Shown piece after piece: positions 47,062 through 58,799 of a stretch of DNA of 64,000 nt. The notes below the pieces were generated by a model. That model saw nothing but the letters and a program-made list of their open reading frames with translations. It was not told the origin of the DNA and ran no database searches. The stretch's first letter is position 1. Each line of letters opens with the position of its first letter. Source of the stretch: Mycoplasma sp. Bg1 (GTDB lineage: Bacteria; Bacillota_I; Bacilli_A; Mycoplasmatales; Hepatoplasmataceae); the NCBI GenBank assembly GCA_001641205.1, contig LSMX01000001.1, forward strand, positions 62,001 through 126,000. The letters are read 5' to 3'. Position numbers and translations under genes: made by a program.

Positions 47062-47961
47062 ATGAAAAAAGCCCTTATAGCCGTTTCCGGCGGACCAGAT
47101 TCAATATATTTATTAAATAAATTTTTAATTAGAAAAAATTTTGAACCAATTGCAATGCATGTGAATTATCATCTTCGTGGAGATGAATCAAATCATGATC
47201 AACAACTTGTTGAAGATTTTTGTAATAAACACTATATTAAACTATATATTTTAGATGTTAATAAAGAAATTTTAGATAAATATAATTATTTGAAAAATAG
47301 TCAAACAAAATATAGAGCAATTAGATATGATTTTTTTAAAGATATTACTTTAAAAGAAAAAAATAATGAAATCTATGTAGCTCATCATAAAGATGATTTT
47401 ATTGAAACTGCAATTATGCAAGAAGATAAATCAGATAATTATTTCTTTTATGGTTTACAAAAAAAATCTTTCCTAAATGGGATGATTATTCATCGTCCAT
47501 TGCTTGACTTATACAAAGACGAAATTATTAAATCATTAGAAACAAATGAAATTTCTTTTGCACTTGATTCATCAAATGAAAAAGATTACTATACAAGAAA
47601 TAAATTAAGACTAAAACTTTTAACTTTAAATAAAACTGAAAAGCATAAACTTTTTAAATATTATGAAAAAATAAATAGAAGTAATGAATTAAGAAATCTT
47701 AAAATTAATCGTTTTTATAAAAGATGAGCAGAAGCAAATTATGCTTATGATGTTTTTACTAAATTTGATGATAATTTTAAAAAATTTATTATTTTTAAAT
47801 TTTTAGTTGAAAATAAGAATTATATTAAAATAAACAATAATAAATTGGAGGGAGTATTAGAATATCTTGAAAAAAAATCTCCAGCAAAAGAATATCGTTT
47901 AATGGAGGGAGTTTCTCTTACTATTAATGATAATTTGATTTCTATTCTTCTTAATAAATAA
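47062..47961 (+). CDS. tilS: tRNA(Ile)-lysidine synthetase
   Basis: Converts the wobble cytidine of tRNA-Ile2 to lysidine so that it reads AUA, a codon abundant in this AT-rich genome. The 299-residue protein has the PP-loop ALIAVSGGPDSIYLL at its start, MHVNYHLRGDES, VAHHKDDFIETA, and a shortened C-terminal region typical of mollicutes. It has one UGA Trp. AAAAAAGG precedes ATG 47062. The pth-tilS-hpt-ftsH order is found in other Gram-positives. Confidence 0.93.
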
Positions 47962-48043
47962 TAAAATAGAATAATAATTTTAGTAGTTTTTGTTTCTTTT
48001 ATTTTATAAATAATGATAATAGTATAATAATATTATTAAAATT

Positions 48044-48580
48044 ATGGGAACAGAAAATCAATATGTTATAAGAATATTAAAAACTCATGAACAACTTGTT
48101 ACAGGAATTAAAAAAGTTGCAAATAAATTAAATAAAAAATTTGCTGAAAAGGAAGTTGTTTTAATTACTGTTATGAATGGGGGGTTGCCCTTTTCTGCTG
48201 AATTAATGAAACATTTAAGTTTTGACTTACGGATGGATTTCATTTGGGCTACAAGTTATCATCTTGAAGAACAAGTTAGTGAACCTAAAATAACTTATAT
48301 TGCCCAAGCTCCAGTAAAAGGAAAAGATATTATTATTGCAGATGATCTTGTTGATTCTGGAAAAACAATGATTCAAATTTGTAAAGTTCTTGAAGCTTAT
48401 AAACCAAAATCAATTACTATTGTAGCTCTTTATGGAAAACCAACAAGAGCAAAAATTTCTTGTAATCAAATTTATTGTTGAGAAGAACAACCAGGGGGAT
48501 TTTTACTTGGTTTTGGATTAGATTATGATGAAAAATATCGTAATATTCCTTATTTAGCAATAATGAGAGAAGATAAATAA
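48044..48580 (+). CDS. hpt: Hypoxanthine-guanine phosphoribosyltransferase
   Basis: Salvages hypoxanthine and guanine with PRPP. The 178-residue protein has LITVMNGGLPFSAELM and the PRPP-binding IIIADDLVDSGKTM. One UGA Trp lies in YCWEEQPGGFLLG, part of the purine-binding C-terminal segment. It matches the nucleoside transporter and prs upstream in a salvage theme. Confidence 0.93.
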
Positions 48581-48680
48581 TTTTTTTCTATTTATTTTGT
48601 TTGTATATAGCATGCATATAAAGAGGTAGCAATTTTATTTTTTAATAATTAGAGTTATCATTATAAAGAAGGATAGTAAA

Positions 48681-48926
48681 ATGAAATTAATATATGGTTT
48701 ATTTATCTACATATTATCAATTATTTTTTTGTTTATAGGTATTATGATTTTTATTTTTCCAAATCCCGATTTTGGCTTAACCTCCTTTATTTTTTGTGGT
48801 ATTTCAAGTCTATTATTTTTTATAGCTTCTATTTATACATTGATTTTTTGAACTTTTTTTATTGATACAATTTATTCAAAAAATAAATTAATAATTGAAG
48901 ATTTAAGAAATGGTTCTTTTAAATAA
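48681..48926 (+). CDS. Small membrane protein, unknown function
   Basis: An 81-residue protein from ATG 48681 with AAGGA upstream (MKLIYGLFIYILSIIFLF...). Two long hydrophobic stretches (about residues 4-28 and 33-58) and a short polar tail with LIIEDLRNGSFK. One UGA Trp. A terminator follows. It lies between hpt and ftsH. Not recognised. Confidence 0.6.
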
Positions 48927-48964
48927 AATATAAAATAATTAAAAAGAAAATAATTTTAAATTTA

Positions 48965-48993
48965 AAAAATAAGAATTGTCTTATTTTATTTTT
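48965..48993 (+). terminator. Rho-independent terminator before ftsH
   Basis: The stem AAATAAGA / TCTTATTT with a 4-base loop runs into a T-rich tract. It ends the small membrane gene. Confidence 0.65.
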
Positions 48994-49063
48994 GTTTATT
49001 GTCTTTATTTAAAATATATTTTTATCAAATACAAATATATTTTTTTAAATATATAATTAAAAT

Positions 49064-51619
49064 ATGAATGAAATTAGCATATTGACTTTAGCAGAGCAAG
49101 AACCAAAAAAAGACCCTGCAAACAAGAAAGAACCTTCAAAAGAATCACCAAATTCTAAAGATTCAAAAAGTTCTCAAGAACAAAAAAAATCTCAAGAACC
49201 AATAAATCCACAAGAACAACCAAGTCCTCCGAATTCACAAAATCCTCAAAATCCTCAAAACATGCCAGGACCTCAAGGACCACAACCACCAATGAATTCA
49301 AAAGGTAAAAAAAGTCAAAAACCTTTTTATAAAAAGGCCTCATTTTGAATTTGACTTATTGTAATTACTTTATTATTTATGCTTATTTTTGGCGTCTTTA
49401 GTGGAGCATCAGGTGAACAAATTGGATATGGTTGAGTTAATGGTCATTATACTGACTCGAATGGTCAAGAAACAGCTAATGGTACCATTAATGGAATTTA
49501 TGTTTATCAATATCCCGCTTCTGGATATGATGTAGTTATTTTTACAACTGATAAAGGTTATCAATATCAATGAGTAGTTCAAAGTGATGATGATTTTGAA
49601 CTTCTAGCTCTAATGTTAAAAGAACCGCCAGATTGATGGGGTCCGCTTAAAATACCAGTTACATATGTAGATACTACTCCATCATTCTTCTGAAGTTTAT
49701 TCTTTGCCTTATTACCATGAGTAATTATCTTTGGATTTGGTTTCTGATTAATGCGTATGATGATCAAAAAACAAACTCAAACAGGAAATATGGGAAAAAA
49801 ACAACTTACTCCTCAAATGTCTGATATAAGATTTTCTGATGTTGCTGGTTATCAAGAAGTTAAGGATGAACTTGAAGAAATTGTTGATTTCTTAAAAAAT
49901 CCAATGAAATATTCATCTATTGGAGCAAGAACACCAAAAGGAGTTTTATTATCAGGTCCTCCCGGAACTGGAAAAACTTATTTTGCAAAAGCTGTTGCTG
50001 GTGAAGCAGGAATTCCTTTCTTTTCAATTTCAGGATCAGACTTTGTTGAAATGTTTGTTGGAGTTGGAGCTTCAAGAGTAAGATCACTTTTTGGGCAAGC
50101 AAAAGCAATGGCCCCAGCCCTAATTTTTATTGATGAACTTGATGCTGTTGGTAGACAAAGAGGCGCTGGAATGGGTGGTGGAAATGATGAAAGAGAACAA
50201 ACTCTAAATCAACTACTTGTTGAAATGGATGGATTCCAATCTAATACTGGAATTGTAATTATTGCAGCAACTAATAGACCAGATGTTTTAGATCCCGCGA
50301 TTCGTAGACCAGGAAGATTTGATAGATCTATTGAACTAAGACTACCTGATGTTTTAGAAAGACAAGCTATTTTAGAAATTTATGCAAATAAAGGAAATAA
50401 AAAATTTACTGATGATATTAATTGACCAAAACTTGCATTAAGAACTCCAGGATTTTCTGCAGCACAATTAGAAAATGTAGTTAATGAAGCTGCAATTTTA
50501 ACTGTAAGATTAAAAGAACCTGCAATTTCTTTAAGTATTATTGATGAAGCAATTGACCGTGTTATTGCTGGTCCATCAAGAACAAACAGAGTAATTAGTC
50601 CAGAAGAAAAAGAAATGATTGCTTATCATGAATCAGGTCATGCCCTACTTGGTCTTGTTCTTCCAAAAGCTGAAAAAGTACAAAAAATTACTATTATTCC
50701 AAGAGGGGATGCTGGTGGTTATGTATTGATGACTCCTAAAAAAGAAAAATTTGTCCAAACTAAATCAGAACTTGAAGCAAAAATTATTTCTTATCTTGGA
50801 GGAAGAGCTGCAGAAGAGATCTTCTATGGAAAAGATGAAATTTCAACTGGTGCCTTTTCTGACATTGAACAAGCAACTTCAATTGCAAGAAAAATGGTTG
50901 CTGAATTTGGAATGAGTGATCTTGGACCAATTCAATATGAAAAAGATACTGGAAATGTTTTCCTTGGAAGAGATTTTTCTAAAAATAAAAATTTTTCAGA
51001 TTCAGTTGCTTATGAAATTGATCATGAAGTTAGAAAATTAATTAAAGGAGCTTATGAAAAAGCTTATGAAATTATTGATAAAAATAAAGACTTAATGGAT
51101 TTATTTGCAAAAGCACTTTTAATAAAAGAAACATTAACTGCAGAAGAATCAGAATATATTTATGCAAATAAAAAACTTCCTCAATTAGTTTTGGATATAG
51201 AGAAAAAAGCAAAAGAAGCAGGAAAAGTTCAAAAAAATGCTCCTAAAGGAGTTAAAAATGATCCTCCTATTGAAGATGTAAAAATTTGTTTAGAAGCTTT
51301 GAAAAAACTTGGTACTAAAGTTGAAAATAAAAATTTAAAATTGAGTAATTTAGAAGGTTTAAATGAAAAAACTTTACTTTATTTAAATACTAAAAAAATT
51401 GAAACTATAAATGATTTAATTATTCTTTCTGAAGAGCAAGTAAAAAAACTTATTAAAGAATCTTCTAATATAAGTACGCTTTCTTTTGAACAGAAAAAAG
51501 TGCAATTCATTTCTTTAATTAATCAAGTTCAAGCTTTACTTGACATTGCTAATTTACCATCAAAAGATAAAAAAACTTTAAACAAAAATAAAAAAGATAA
51601 TAATAAAAAAACTAAGTAA
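49064..51619 (+). CDS. ftsH: ATP-dependent zinc metalloprotease FtsH, extended at both ends
   Basis: Membrane AAA+ protease of 851 residues (typical about 610-700) that degrades misfolded membrane proteins. Residues 1-93 are Pro/Gln/Asn/Lys-rich and cytoplasmic (NPQNPQN and similar). TM1 is about 95-113, an outside loop follows, TM2 about 208-230. The AAA module has GPPGTGKT near 296-303, [13 protein letters not shown] and the second region of homology; the zinc site is HESGH near 521-525. The last about 150 residues are Lys-rich and contain [20 protein letters not shown], like a helix-hairpin-helix or RpoA-CTD-type fold, absent from ordinary FtsH. Three or more UGA Trp. Confidence 0.94.
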
Positions 51620-51651
51620 ATTTTAATTTATTTCTTTAGGAAATAGTAAAT

Positions 51652-54600
51652 ATGAGTTTAATTCTTTGAATAATAATCGGAATAATTCTTGTTTTTTTCA
51701 TTGTTACTACTTTGTGAATTATTTTTATTTTTCTAAAAAACTCTAAAAGAGATTACAATCTTTATAAATCAGTTGCAAAATCTGTTTTTGCAAGAAAACT
51801 TTCCTTATCAATTATTGTAATTTTTTATATGATTTCTTTTGGACTTGTAGGAGGGCTCACCTCTGCTCTTGGAAGACTCAATAAAGAAGCAACAGATTAT
51901 ATAAAAGAAAACCATCTTCATCAAGGAGTTGCAAAACAAACATATTTTGCTAATAATAATTTTGGTGCTCATACTTTTGATCAAAAATCATTTTATCTTG
52001 CAACACAAGGGGTAATAGATTTTTATAATGAAAATATAATTGGTGATGAACATTCATCAGAAACAAGTTTTCTTAATATGCTTGGTGGGCAAGACGTAAA
52101 TGATGACGGAATACTTACCTTAAAAGAAATTTTAGATGGGTCAACTTCTCCTTTATCATATGAAAGCAATCTTGAAGGGAATTCTGTTTGTGGTCATAAT
52201 TTTTCAATTCATGATATAGGTATATTTTGAAATACATGATATTATGGTACTGACTTTGTTTATGATGATCCAGTTGGTGAAGGAGATAGTGAAGATCATT
52301 GGAAAACCTATCGTTATAATGGTGATTTACATACATATGGATTTGATAGTGATGGCCATAATGAAAATGAAATAATAACTAATATAGAAAAAATTGCAAA
52401 TAATACCATTTTTTACGGTGAAACTAAGTATTGAACTTTTGAAAATGCTATTAGTGATGAATTTAATGGTTTAGATACGTTTAGTGAGGTTGTTTTTGTT
52501 TTTTTTGATAATAATATAAATAAATATTTTTCTACTATTGGAACCTTCTTTTTTGAATATTATCTTGATTTATATTATGATGAAAATAATTTGTTTGCTT
52601 CTTCTGATGTTTATGAATATCAAGAAACTTTTAGAGGAACAGATTTTCTTTTGCAATCATATAATAAAAATCAAGTTAGCAATGCTAATTCAGTATTTAA
52701 TAATTCAGGAATAGATGAAAATGGTGATTATTCAGTTGATACAGTAACTTTTTATGATAATAAGGGAAAAGAAATTATTGGGCCAAATGAAAATGATGAT
52801 TTTTTTGAACATCACGAAGGAACAACAGCTGATCCTTATTTAATTTATGTTTCAACTGAATATTATGAAACCCATAATTGAAGTTCTTTGAATGTAGGAG
52901 AATCATGAGAAGTTCCTGGTTATGGTTTTTCTATTCAAGTAGAAGGCTCATATCGTTCACCCACTTATTCTTTTCCTATGCAAACAGTTTCTGACAGTTT
53001 ACAAAACCCAGAAAATAATGCTGCAATTTTAATTAATACTCAATCACTTTTGCGTTTAACAAGAAATCAAAAAAATTCAACAACTAATTATGAATTTTTT
53101 GGTTTTTCAAATATTTATGATGCGACAAATAAAGCATCTGATTGATATTATTTAATGAATTTAAAAGATTCACTTCACGAAAAAACTTTTTACCCTGCTG
53201 ATGTAAATTTATTCTCTTATTCCCTAAATTCATTTTATGGAGATAGTAGTTGGCCAGAAGTAACAAATGGTGAAGGTATTGAAGTTCCTCAAACTTTTAA
53301 TCTTGATGTTGAGTCTATAAATGAATTAAAAAGTATTATTTCTTATCGTTCTTATACTATTATTCGAGAAATTTATACAGACAATATTATTTATAGTGTA
53401 ATTATGGGCATTTTTTTGCTTATTACAATTATGGTTTTGATTCTTTTAATTAGAAAAAGAATTCAAGATTCTAATAAACAACTCGGAACAATTAAAGCTC
53501 TTGGTTATAATCCTAGTCGAATTGCAAGTGCTTATACAATTTTTCCAATTATTATAATTCTAGTTGGAGGAATTATGGCTTTAGCTGTTGCCCTTCCGCT
53601 TAGTCTTTTATTTACCTCGCTCTACTCTGGATTTTTTTCGCTTAATTTAGCTAGTCCTTATGTAGGAATAACGATATGGCTTAAAATTTTTATTATTCCT
53701 TTAATTATTTCAATGTTTATTGGTTATTGAATGGCTTACCATACCATTAAAAAACCTACTATTGATCTTTTAAATAACGTAGGAAATGATAAACCTAATT
53801 GATTAGTTAGGGGAACAAGCCATTTAATCCCTTCTTTTGCTTCTTTTGAATTTACTTATAAAACAAAAGGAATCGGCCGGGCCTTTTTTAAATCATTACT
53901 TCTTTTTTGTGCAATTTTAGGTTCAATGTCGATTACCTCTTTTGCTTTTGCATCTTCAACAATGACTGCAACAATGACAAAGCAGGTTTTTGATATTATT
54001 GATTATAAAGCAAAGAAATGAGAATTTGGTGCTCCTTTTATTGAGGATATTAATATTAATGATGTTAACGATGAATATGGAACTTATGATCTAAATGATG
54101 ATATTCCAAATGAGATGGAAGCTTTTGATTTATTTCCTGACTCAGAATCTAGTGGCAAATTAATAATTTATGTTTCTCATGTTTTATCTAATCCGTATAT
54201 TCCAAAAGATTCAGAAGATGTAGGAACCTTAAAAATTTTCCAAGATCTTTTAGAAACACAATATGGAAGAGAAGATTTTGATTTTAGTTTTGAAATAAAT
54301 TATGACACAAATGATTTACCTACTGTAATTTCAAATTATTATATTACTTGAAAAACTGCAGTAGCTCTTTGAGCAACTGATATTGCTCTTCATGTTCCAA
54401 TAGACAATAAAGGAGCAGAAAATCCTGAGTTAAAGGAAAAAATAATTTCTGAAAAAACTCTTACATTTAATATGCTTGACCCTATTTTAAGAGACTACGC
54501 AGTTAATATTTCAGCAAATGTAGTAGTTCGTTATGGAAAAGATGCCACTTTTAAAGTAATTAATTTTGTTTACAAATTGATTAATGATTATGAAAGTTCT

Positions 54601-55998
54601 GATCATTCTGACTTCAAGAAAGATTTAGAAATAATAAGTGATTGATTTTTTGAAAATGGTGTGGATGGGATTACAGAGTTTATCGATTATATTAAAACTG
54701 TTCTTGAAAATGAGTATATTTTTAATGATATTGTTTTTAACAAAAATTATTATGATGGTATTGATAAAGAGGGTGTAGAAGGAGAAAATATTAATCAAAC
54801 AATGACAACTGCAACAAGTGGGTATTTTCTAAAAACTGATCTTAAAGGAAATTTAATTCCAAATAATGAAGATGATACATTTGATGAAACAACTACTTAT
54901 ATGGAAGGCTATACTTCAACTGAAGAATTAACAGCAACTAATAATATTGGTTCTGATGCAATTGCTCATATTGAGCCATCATCTAAAAACGGGGTAGTTA
55001 ATGTTGCAATGACAAAATCAGAATCTAAAGAGGTAAAACGGTATAAAGCAGCAACTTCTTCAATTCAAAAAGACATAAATGGTAATCCTCTTCCAAAAAA
55101 TCAAGCAAGAATATTTGTGCAAACAAAAGTTTGGGATAAAGAGGAAGAAACATATAAAGAAATTTATGTTCCGGTTATTTTTGATATTGAAATTTATGAT
55201 TCAATTTACCCATTAGGAAGTTTCTTTTTACAAGACAATCTTGATGCAGCAATTAATTATTCATTAGATAATCTTCCAAATAATATTGAAGATGAACCAT
55301 GATATATAGGATATGGTGATTTTGTTGAACAAGAATTAGCAATTGCAGAAAATGCTGCATATGAACATAATTATTCAGTTACTTATAATATTGATACAAG
55401 TGGAGAAGATTTTATAACAGCTCCTTTTTCAGTTTCTCTTAGTCAAGGTGGCTTAATAGCTCTTATTGATAATGAAAAAATCAATGAAGAAATAGAATTT
55501 GTTTATATGGTAAACAATGTTTATATTCCTTTTTCTATTCCCTTGAGTATCAATCTTATTATTGATCAAGGTTCAAGAGTTTATAAACTTTTACAAGGAA
55601 TTTTTTATATTGTTGCTTTCTTTGCCCTTTTTATTGGAATTACAGTTGTGATGATTGCAATGAAAGATATTATGGATAGTAATAAGCGGGAAGTCTCGAT
55701 GTTTAAAGCATTTGGATATAGTAATGCTCGGGCGACCTCTTTAGTAATTACCCCTTATCTTTTTGTAATTGTACTTGCTTTTATAATTGCAATTCCAATT
55801 TCACTTGTTTTCTTATCGGCCGTTGGAACAATTCTTACTTTAGTAACTGGAACAACTTATGTTTTTGCCCTTGTTCTTTGACAGTGAATAGTGGTAGTAG
55901 GGTTTATAATTGGGTTAGTAATATTCTTGGGATTTGTTGGTTATCAGTCATATCTACACACAAATGCCTTAGAAGCAATAAATGAAACTAATGAGTAG
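51652..55998 (+). CDS. Giant FtsX-like ABC transporter permease
   Basis: A 1448-residue membrane protein: two N-terminal helices (about residues 2-28 and 48-72), an outside domain of about 480 residues, an FtsX/MacB-type core (near 580-680, with RKRIQDSNKQLGTIKALGY), another helix pair and a second outside domain of about 450 residues (about 820-1280), and a second FtsX core (SNKREVSMFKAFGYS, with four C-terminal helices). The outside domains are Asn/Asp/Tyr-rich and unrecognised. Similar giant permeases with cognate ATPases lie near dnaA in M. genitalium. Its ATPase follows after 10 bases. Substrate unknown; MacB-type complexes move lipoproteins, peptides or act on the cell surface. Paralog of the gene at 60246. 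Confidence 0.88.
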
Positions 55999-56008
55999 GT
56001 TGAGAATT

Positions 56009-57298
56009 ATGAAAAATAGTGAAATAGAAAAAAAAATTGATAATCAAGAAGAACTTAATAAACAAACTGATTCTAATACTTTAGATAGTAAACAACAAAA
56101 ATTAGAATCAAGTACAAGTAAAAAAGAACTTTCTAAGGAAAAAGAAAAATCTTCTTCTTCAAAAAGCACTTCAAAAGAAGATAATAAATCTTTAAGTCCA
56201 AAAGAATTAGAAAAAGAAAAAACAGATAAAATTGTTCAACAGTCAAAAACTAAGAATAGAAGCAAAACTTTAACTACTAATAAAACAAAAGAAGAAGCAA
56301 TAGAAGAAACTCAACAATTATTAACAAAAACTGAAATAAGAGAGCAAATTAAAAAACTTTCTTCAAAAGAGAAAGATAAAATAATTAAAAGTTATGATCA
56401 TAATCAACCAGAAATAACTTCAAAATCTTCATGAGATTATAAAAAATTACGTTCTCGTACTTTAAAAGCAATGAAGAAAAAAGAAAAATTAGCAATAGAG
56501 GAACAAAGTGATCCTATTGCTAAGGAACTTTTTCAAGAAATTTATGATGCAAAATGAAAAAAATATCTTCAAAATAATTCTAAGGATAATGTTATTGATG
56601 TAAGAAATATTCGTAAATATTATATTAATGGAACAAATGTTGAATATATTCTAAAAAAAATAAGTATTACAATTAAACATGGAGAAATTTATGTTATTCT
56701 TGGGGCTTCTGGTTCTGGAAAAACAACCCTTTTAAATATTGTTAGTGGATTAATTGATGCTTCAAGTGGTGATGTGCTTGTTCAAGATAAAAATTTATTT
56801 ATCATGAATGAAAAAAATAAAATTAAATTTAGAGCTGATAATGTTTCTTTTGTTTTCCAATCTTATAATTTAATTCCTTCTTTAACTGTAGAAGAAAATA
56901 TTAAAGTTGGAGCTTCCTTAAGATCAAAAAATACCGAAAAAGTTTCTGTAAAAGAAATAATGAAACTTTTAAAACTTTATGAACAAAGAGGTAAATATCC
57001 TTTTCAACTTTCTGGAGGACAAAATCAACGGGTATCAATTGGAAGAGCCCTTTCAAAAAATCCAAAAATTTTATTTGCAGATGAACCAACAGGAGCTCTA
57101 GATGAAGAGCGGGGAAAAGAAGCATTGCAATTTCTAGTAGATATTAATGAAAAATATGGGACAACAATTATTATGGTAACTCATAATCCTAATTTTAAAT
57201 GAGTTGGGGATACAACTTTAAAAATTCATGATGGAGAAATAGAAACATTATCACACAATAAAAAAAGAATTAAACCAAAGGACATTAAATGAACATAA
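56009..57298 (+). CDS. ABC ATPase partner of the FtsX-like permease, with charged N-terminal extension
   Basis: A 429-residue MacB/LolD-class ATPase. About 190 Lys/Ser/Glu-rich residues precede the ATPase domain, which begins at IDVRNIRKYYINGTNVEY. It has Walker A GASGSGKTTLLN, Q-loop VFQSYNLIPSLTVEENI, signature LSGGQNQRVSIGRAL and Walker B ILFADEPTGALD. ATG 56009 is preceded by TAGGTTGAG; an in-frame ATG at 55991 would overlap the permease. Ends by overlapping the lysS start by 10 bases. The extension is of low complexity and unknown role. Confidence 0.87.
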
Positions 57299-58797
57299 AT
57301 ATGGAAAGAAAATTTACTGAACAAGAATTAATTAGAAGAGAAAAACTTGATAAATTAAAAGCAATGGATCGTGATCCATATTTTTCTTTTGTAAAAAATC
57401 CAATTGATTTACAAAAATTAATTATAAAATATCAAGATTTTTCAAAAGAAGATTTACATAATAAGCCTACAAAAAGTTATACTATTGCTGGTCGGGTAAT
57501 GATGCTTCGAGATCAAGGAAAAACAAAATTTATTGCTCTTAAAAATGATGGAATAGATTTTCAAATTTATTTAAGAAAAGATGAACTTTCAAAAGATGAT
57601 TGGGAAGTAGTAGAATTACTTGATTTAGGAGATATTATTAGTGCTAGTGGAATTATTATGAAAACTAATACTGGAAATTTAACCTTGCGAGCAAAAAAAT
57701 TTAATATTTTAACAAAAGCAGTAAGGCCTCTTCCCGAAAAATTTCATGGACTTACAGATATTGAAGAAAGGTATCGGAGAAGATATCTTGATTTAATTAT
57801 GAATAATGATTCAAGAGAAGTTTTTATTAAACGTTCCCAAATTGTTTCCTCAATTAGAACTTTTTTAGATAATAAAAATTATCTTGAAATGGAAACTCCA
57901 GTTTTACAAGCAACTCTTGGAGGAGCAATTGCAAAACCCTTTGAAACTCATCATAATGCCCTTGATATGATTTTCAAATTAAGAATTGCAACTGAGTTGC
58001 ATTTAAAAAGATTAATTATTGGGGGTTTTCCTAAAGTTTATGAAATTGGCCGTCTTTTTCGAAATGAAGGAATAAGTAATAAACATAATCCTGAATTTAC
58101 TTCAATTGAAATTTATGAAATGTATGGCGATATGACTTCAATGATGAATTTAACAGAAGAAATTCTTGAATATGTTTGTAAAGAAGTTAATGATGCTACT
58201 AAAATTGTTTATGGAGGGAAAACAATTTCTTTAAAAAGACCATTTAAATCAATTGAAATGATTGATTTAATTAAAGATGTAACAGGAGTTGATTTTAATA
58301 AAATAAAAACTTTTGCTGAAGCTAAAAAAATTGCTAAAAAAAATGAAATTGAATTAGAAACTTTCCACAATTCTATTGGCTATATAATTAATGAATTTTT
58401 TGAACAAAGATGTGAAAATGCAATGACACAGCCAACTTTTGTAACTGGCTATCCTGTTGAAACTTCTCCCTTAGCTAAAAAAAGAGAAAATAATCCTTTA
58501 TTAACAGATCGGTTTGAACTTTTTGTTGATGGAAGGGAATATGCAAATGGTTATTCTGAACTAAATGATGCAGATGATCAATATGAACGCTTCATGGAAC
58601 AGGTACGAGAAGCAAACCAAGGAAATGATGAAGCTTCAGAAATGGATATGGATTTTGTTGAAGCTTTGGAATATGGACTTCCTCCTACAGGGGGACTTGG
58701 AATTGGAATAGATCGTTTAGTGATGCTTTTAACAGATTCTAGCTCAATAAGAGATGTGCTTCTTTTTCCTCACCAAAGAAACAAAACAAAAAATTAG
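57289..58797 (+). CDS. lysS: Lysyl-tRNA synthetase (class II)
   Basis: A 502-residue enzyme. The N-terminal OB fold includes TIAGRVMMLRDQGKTKF. Class II motif 2 is in GRLFRNEGISNKHNPEFTSIE and motif 3 in TGGLGIGIDRLVMLL. AAAGGA lies 7 bases before ATG 57289 (inside the ATPase gene); MERKFTEQE at 57301 is an alternative start. Two bases separate its stop from the AsnA-like gene. Contains no UGA codon. Confidence 0.96.
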   Translation: MNINMERKFTEQELIRREKLDKLKAMDRDPYFSFVKNPIDLQKLIIKYQDFSKEDLHNKPTKSYTIAGRVMMLRDQGKTKFIALKNDGIDFQIYLRKDELSKDDWEVVELLDLGDIISASGIIMKTNTGNLTLRAKKFNILTKAVRPLPEKFHGLTDIEERYRRRYLDLIMNNDSREVFIKRSQIVSSIRTFLDNKNYLEMETPVLQATLGGAIAKPFETHHNALDMIFKLRIATELHLKRLIIGGFPKVYEIGRLFRNEGISNKHNPEFTSIEIYEMYGDMTSMMNLTEEILEYVCKEVNDATKIVYGGKTISLKRPFKSIEMIDLIKDVTGVDFNKIKTFAEAKKIAKKNEIELETFHNSIGYIINEFFEQRCENAMTQPTFVTGYPVETSPLAKKRENNPLLTDRFELFVDGREYANGYSELNDADDQYERFMEQVREANQGNDEASEMDMDFVEALEYGLPPTGGLGIGIDRLVMLLTDSSSIRDVLLFPHQRNKTKN

Positions 58798-58799
58798 AG

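Noticed and set aside
49155..49343. Minus-strand ORF opposite the FtsH N-terminus
   Set aside because: Mirror of the Pro/Gln-rich repeats of ftsH; no regulatory signals.
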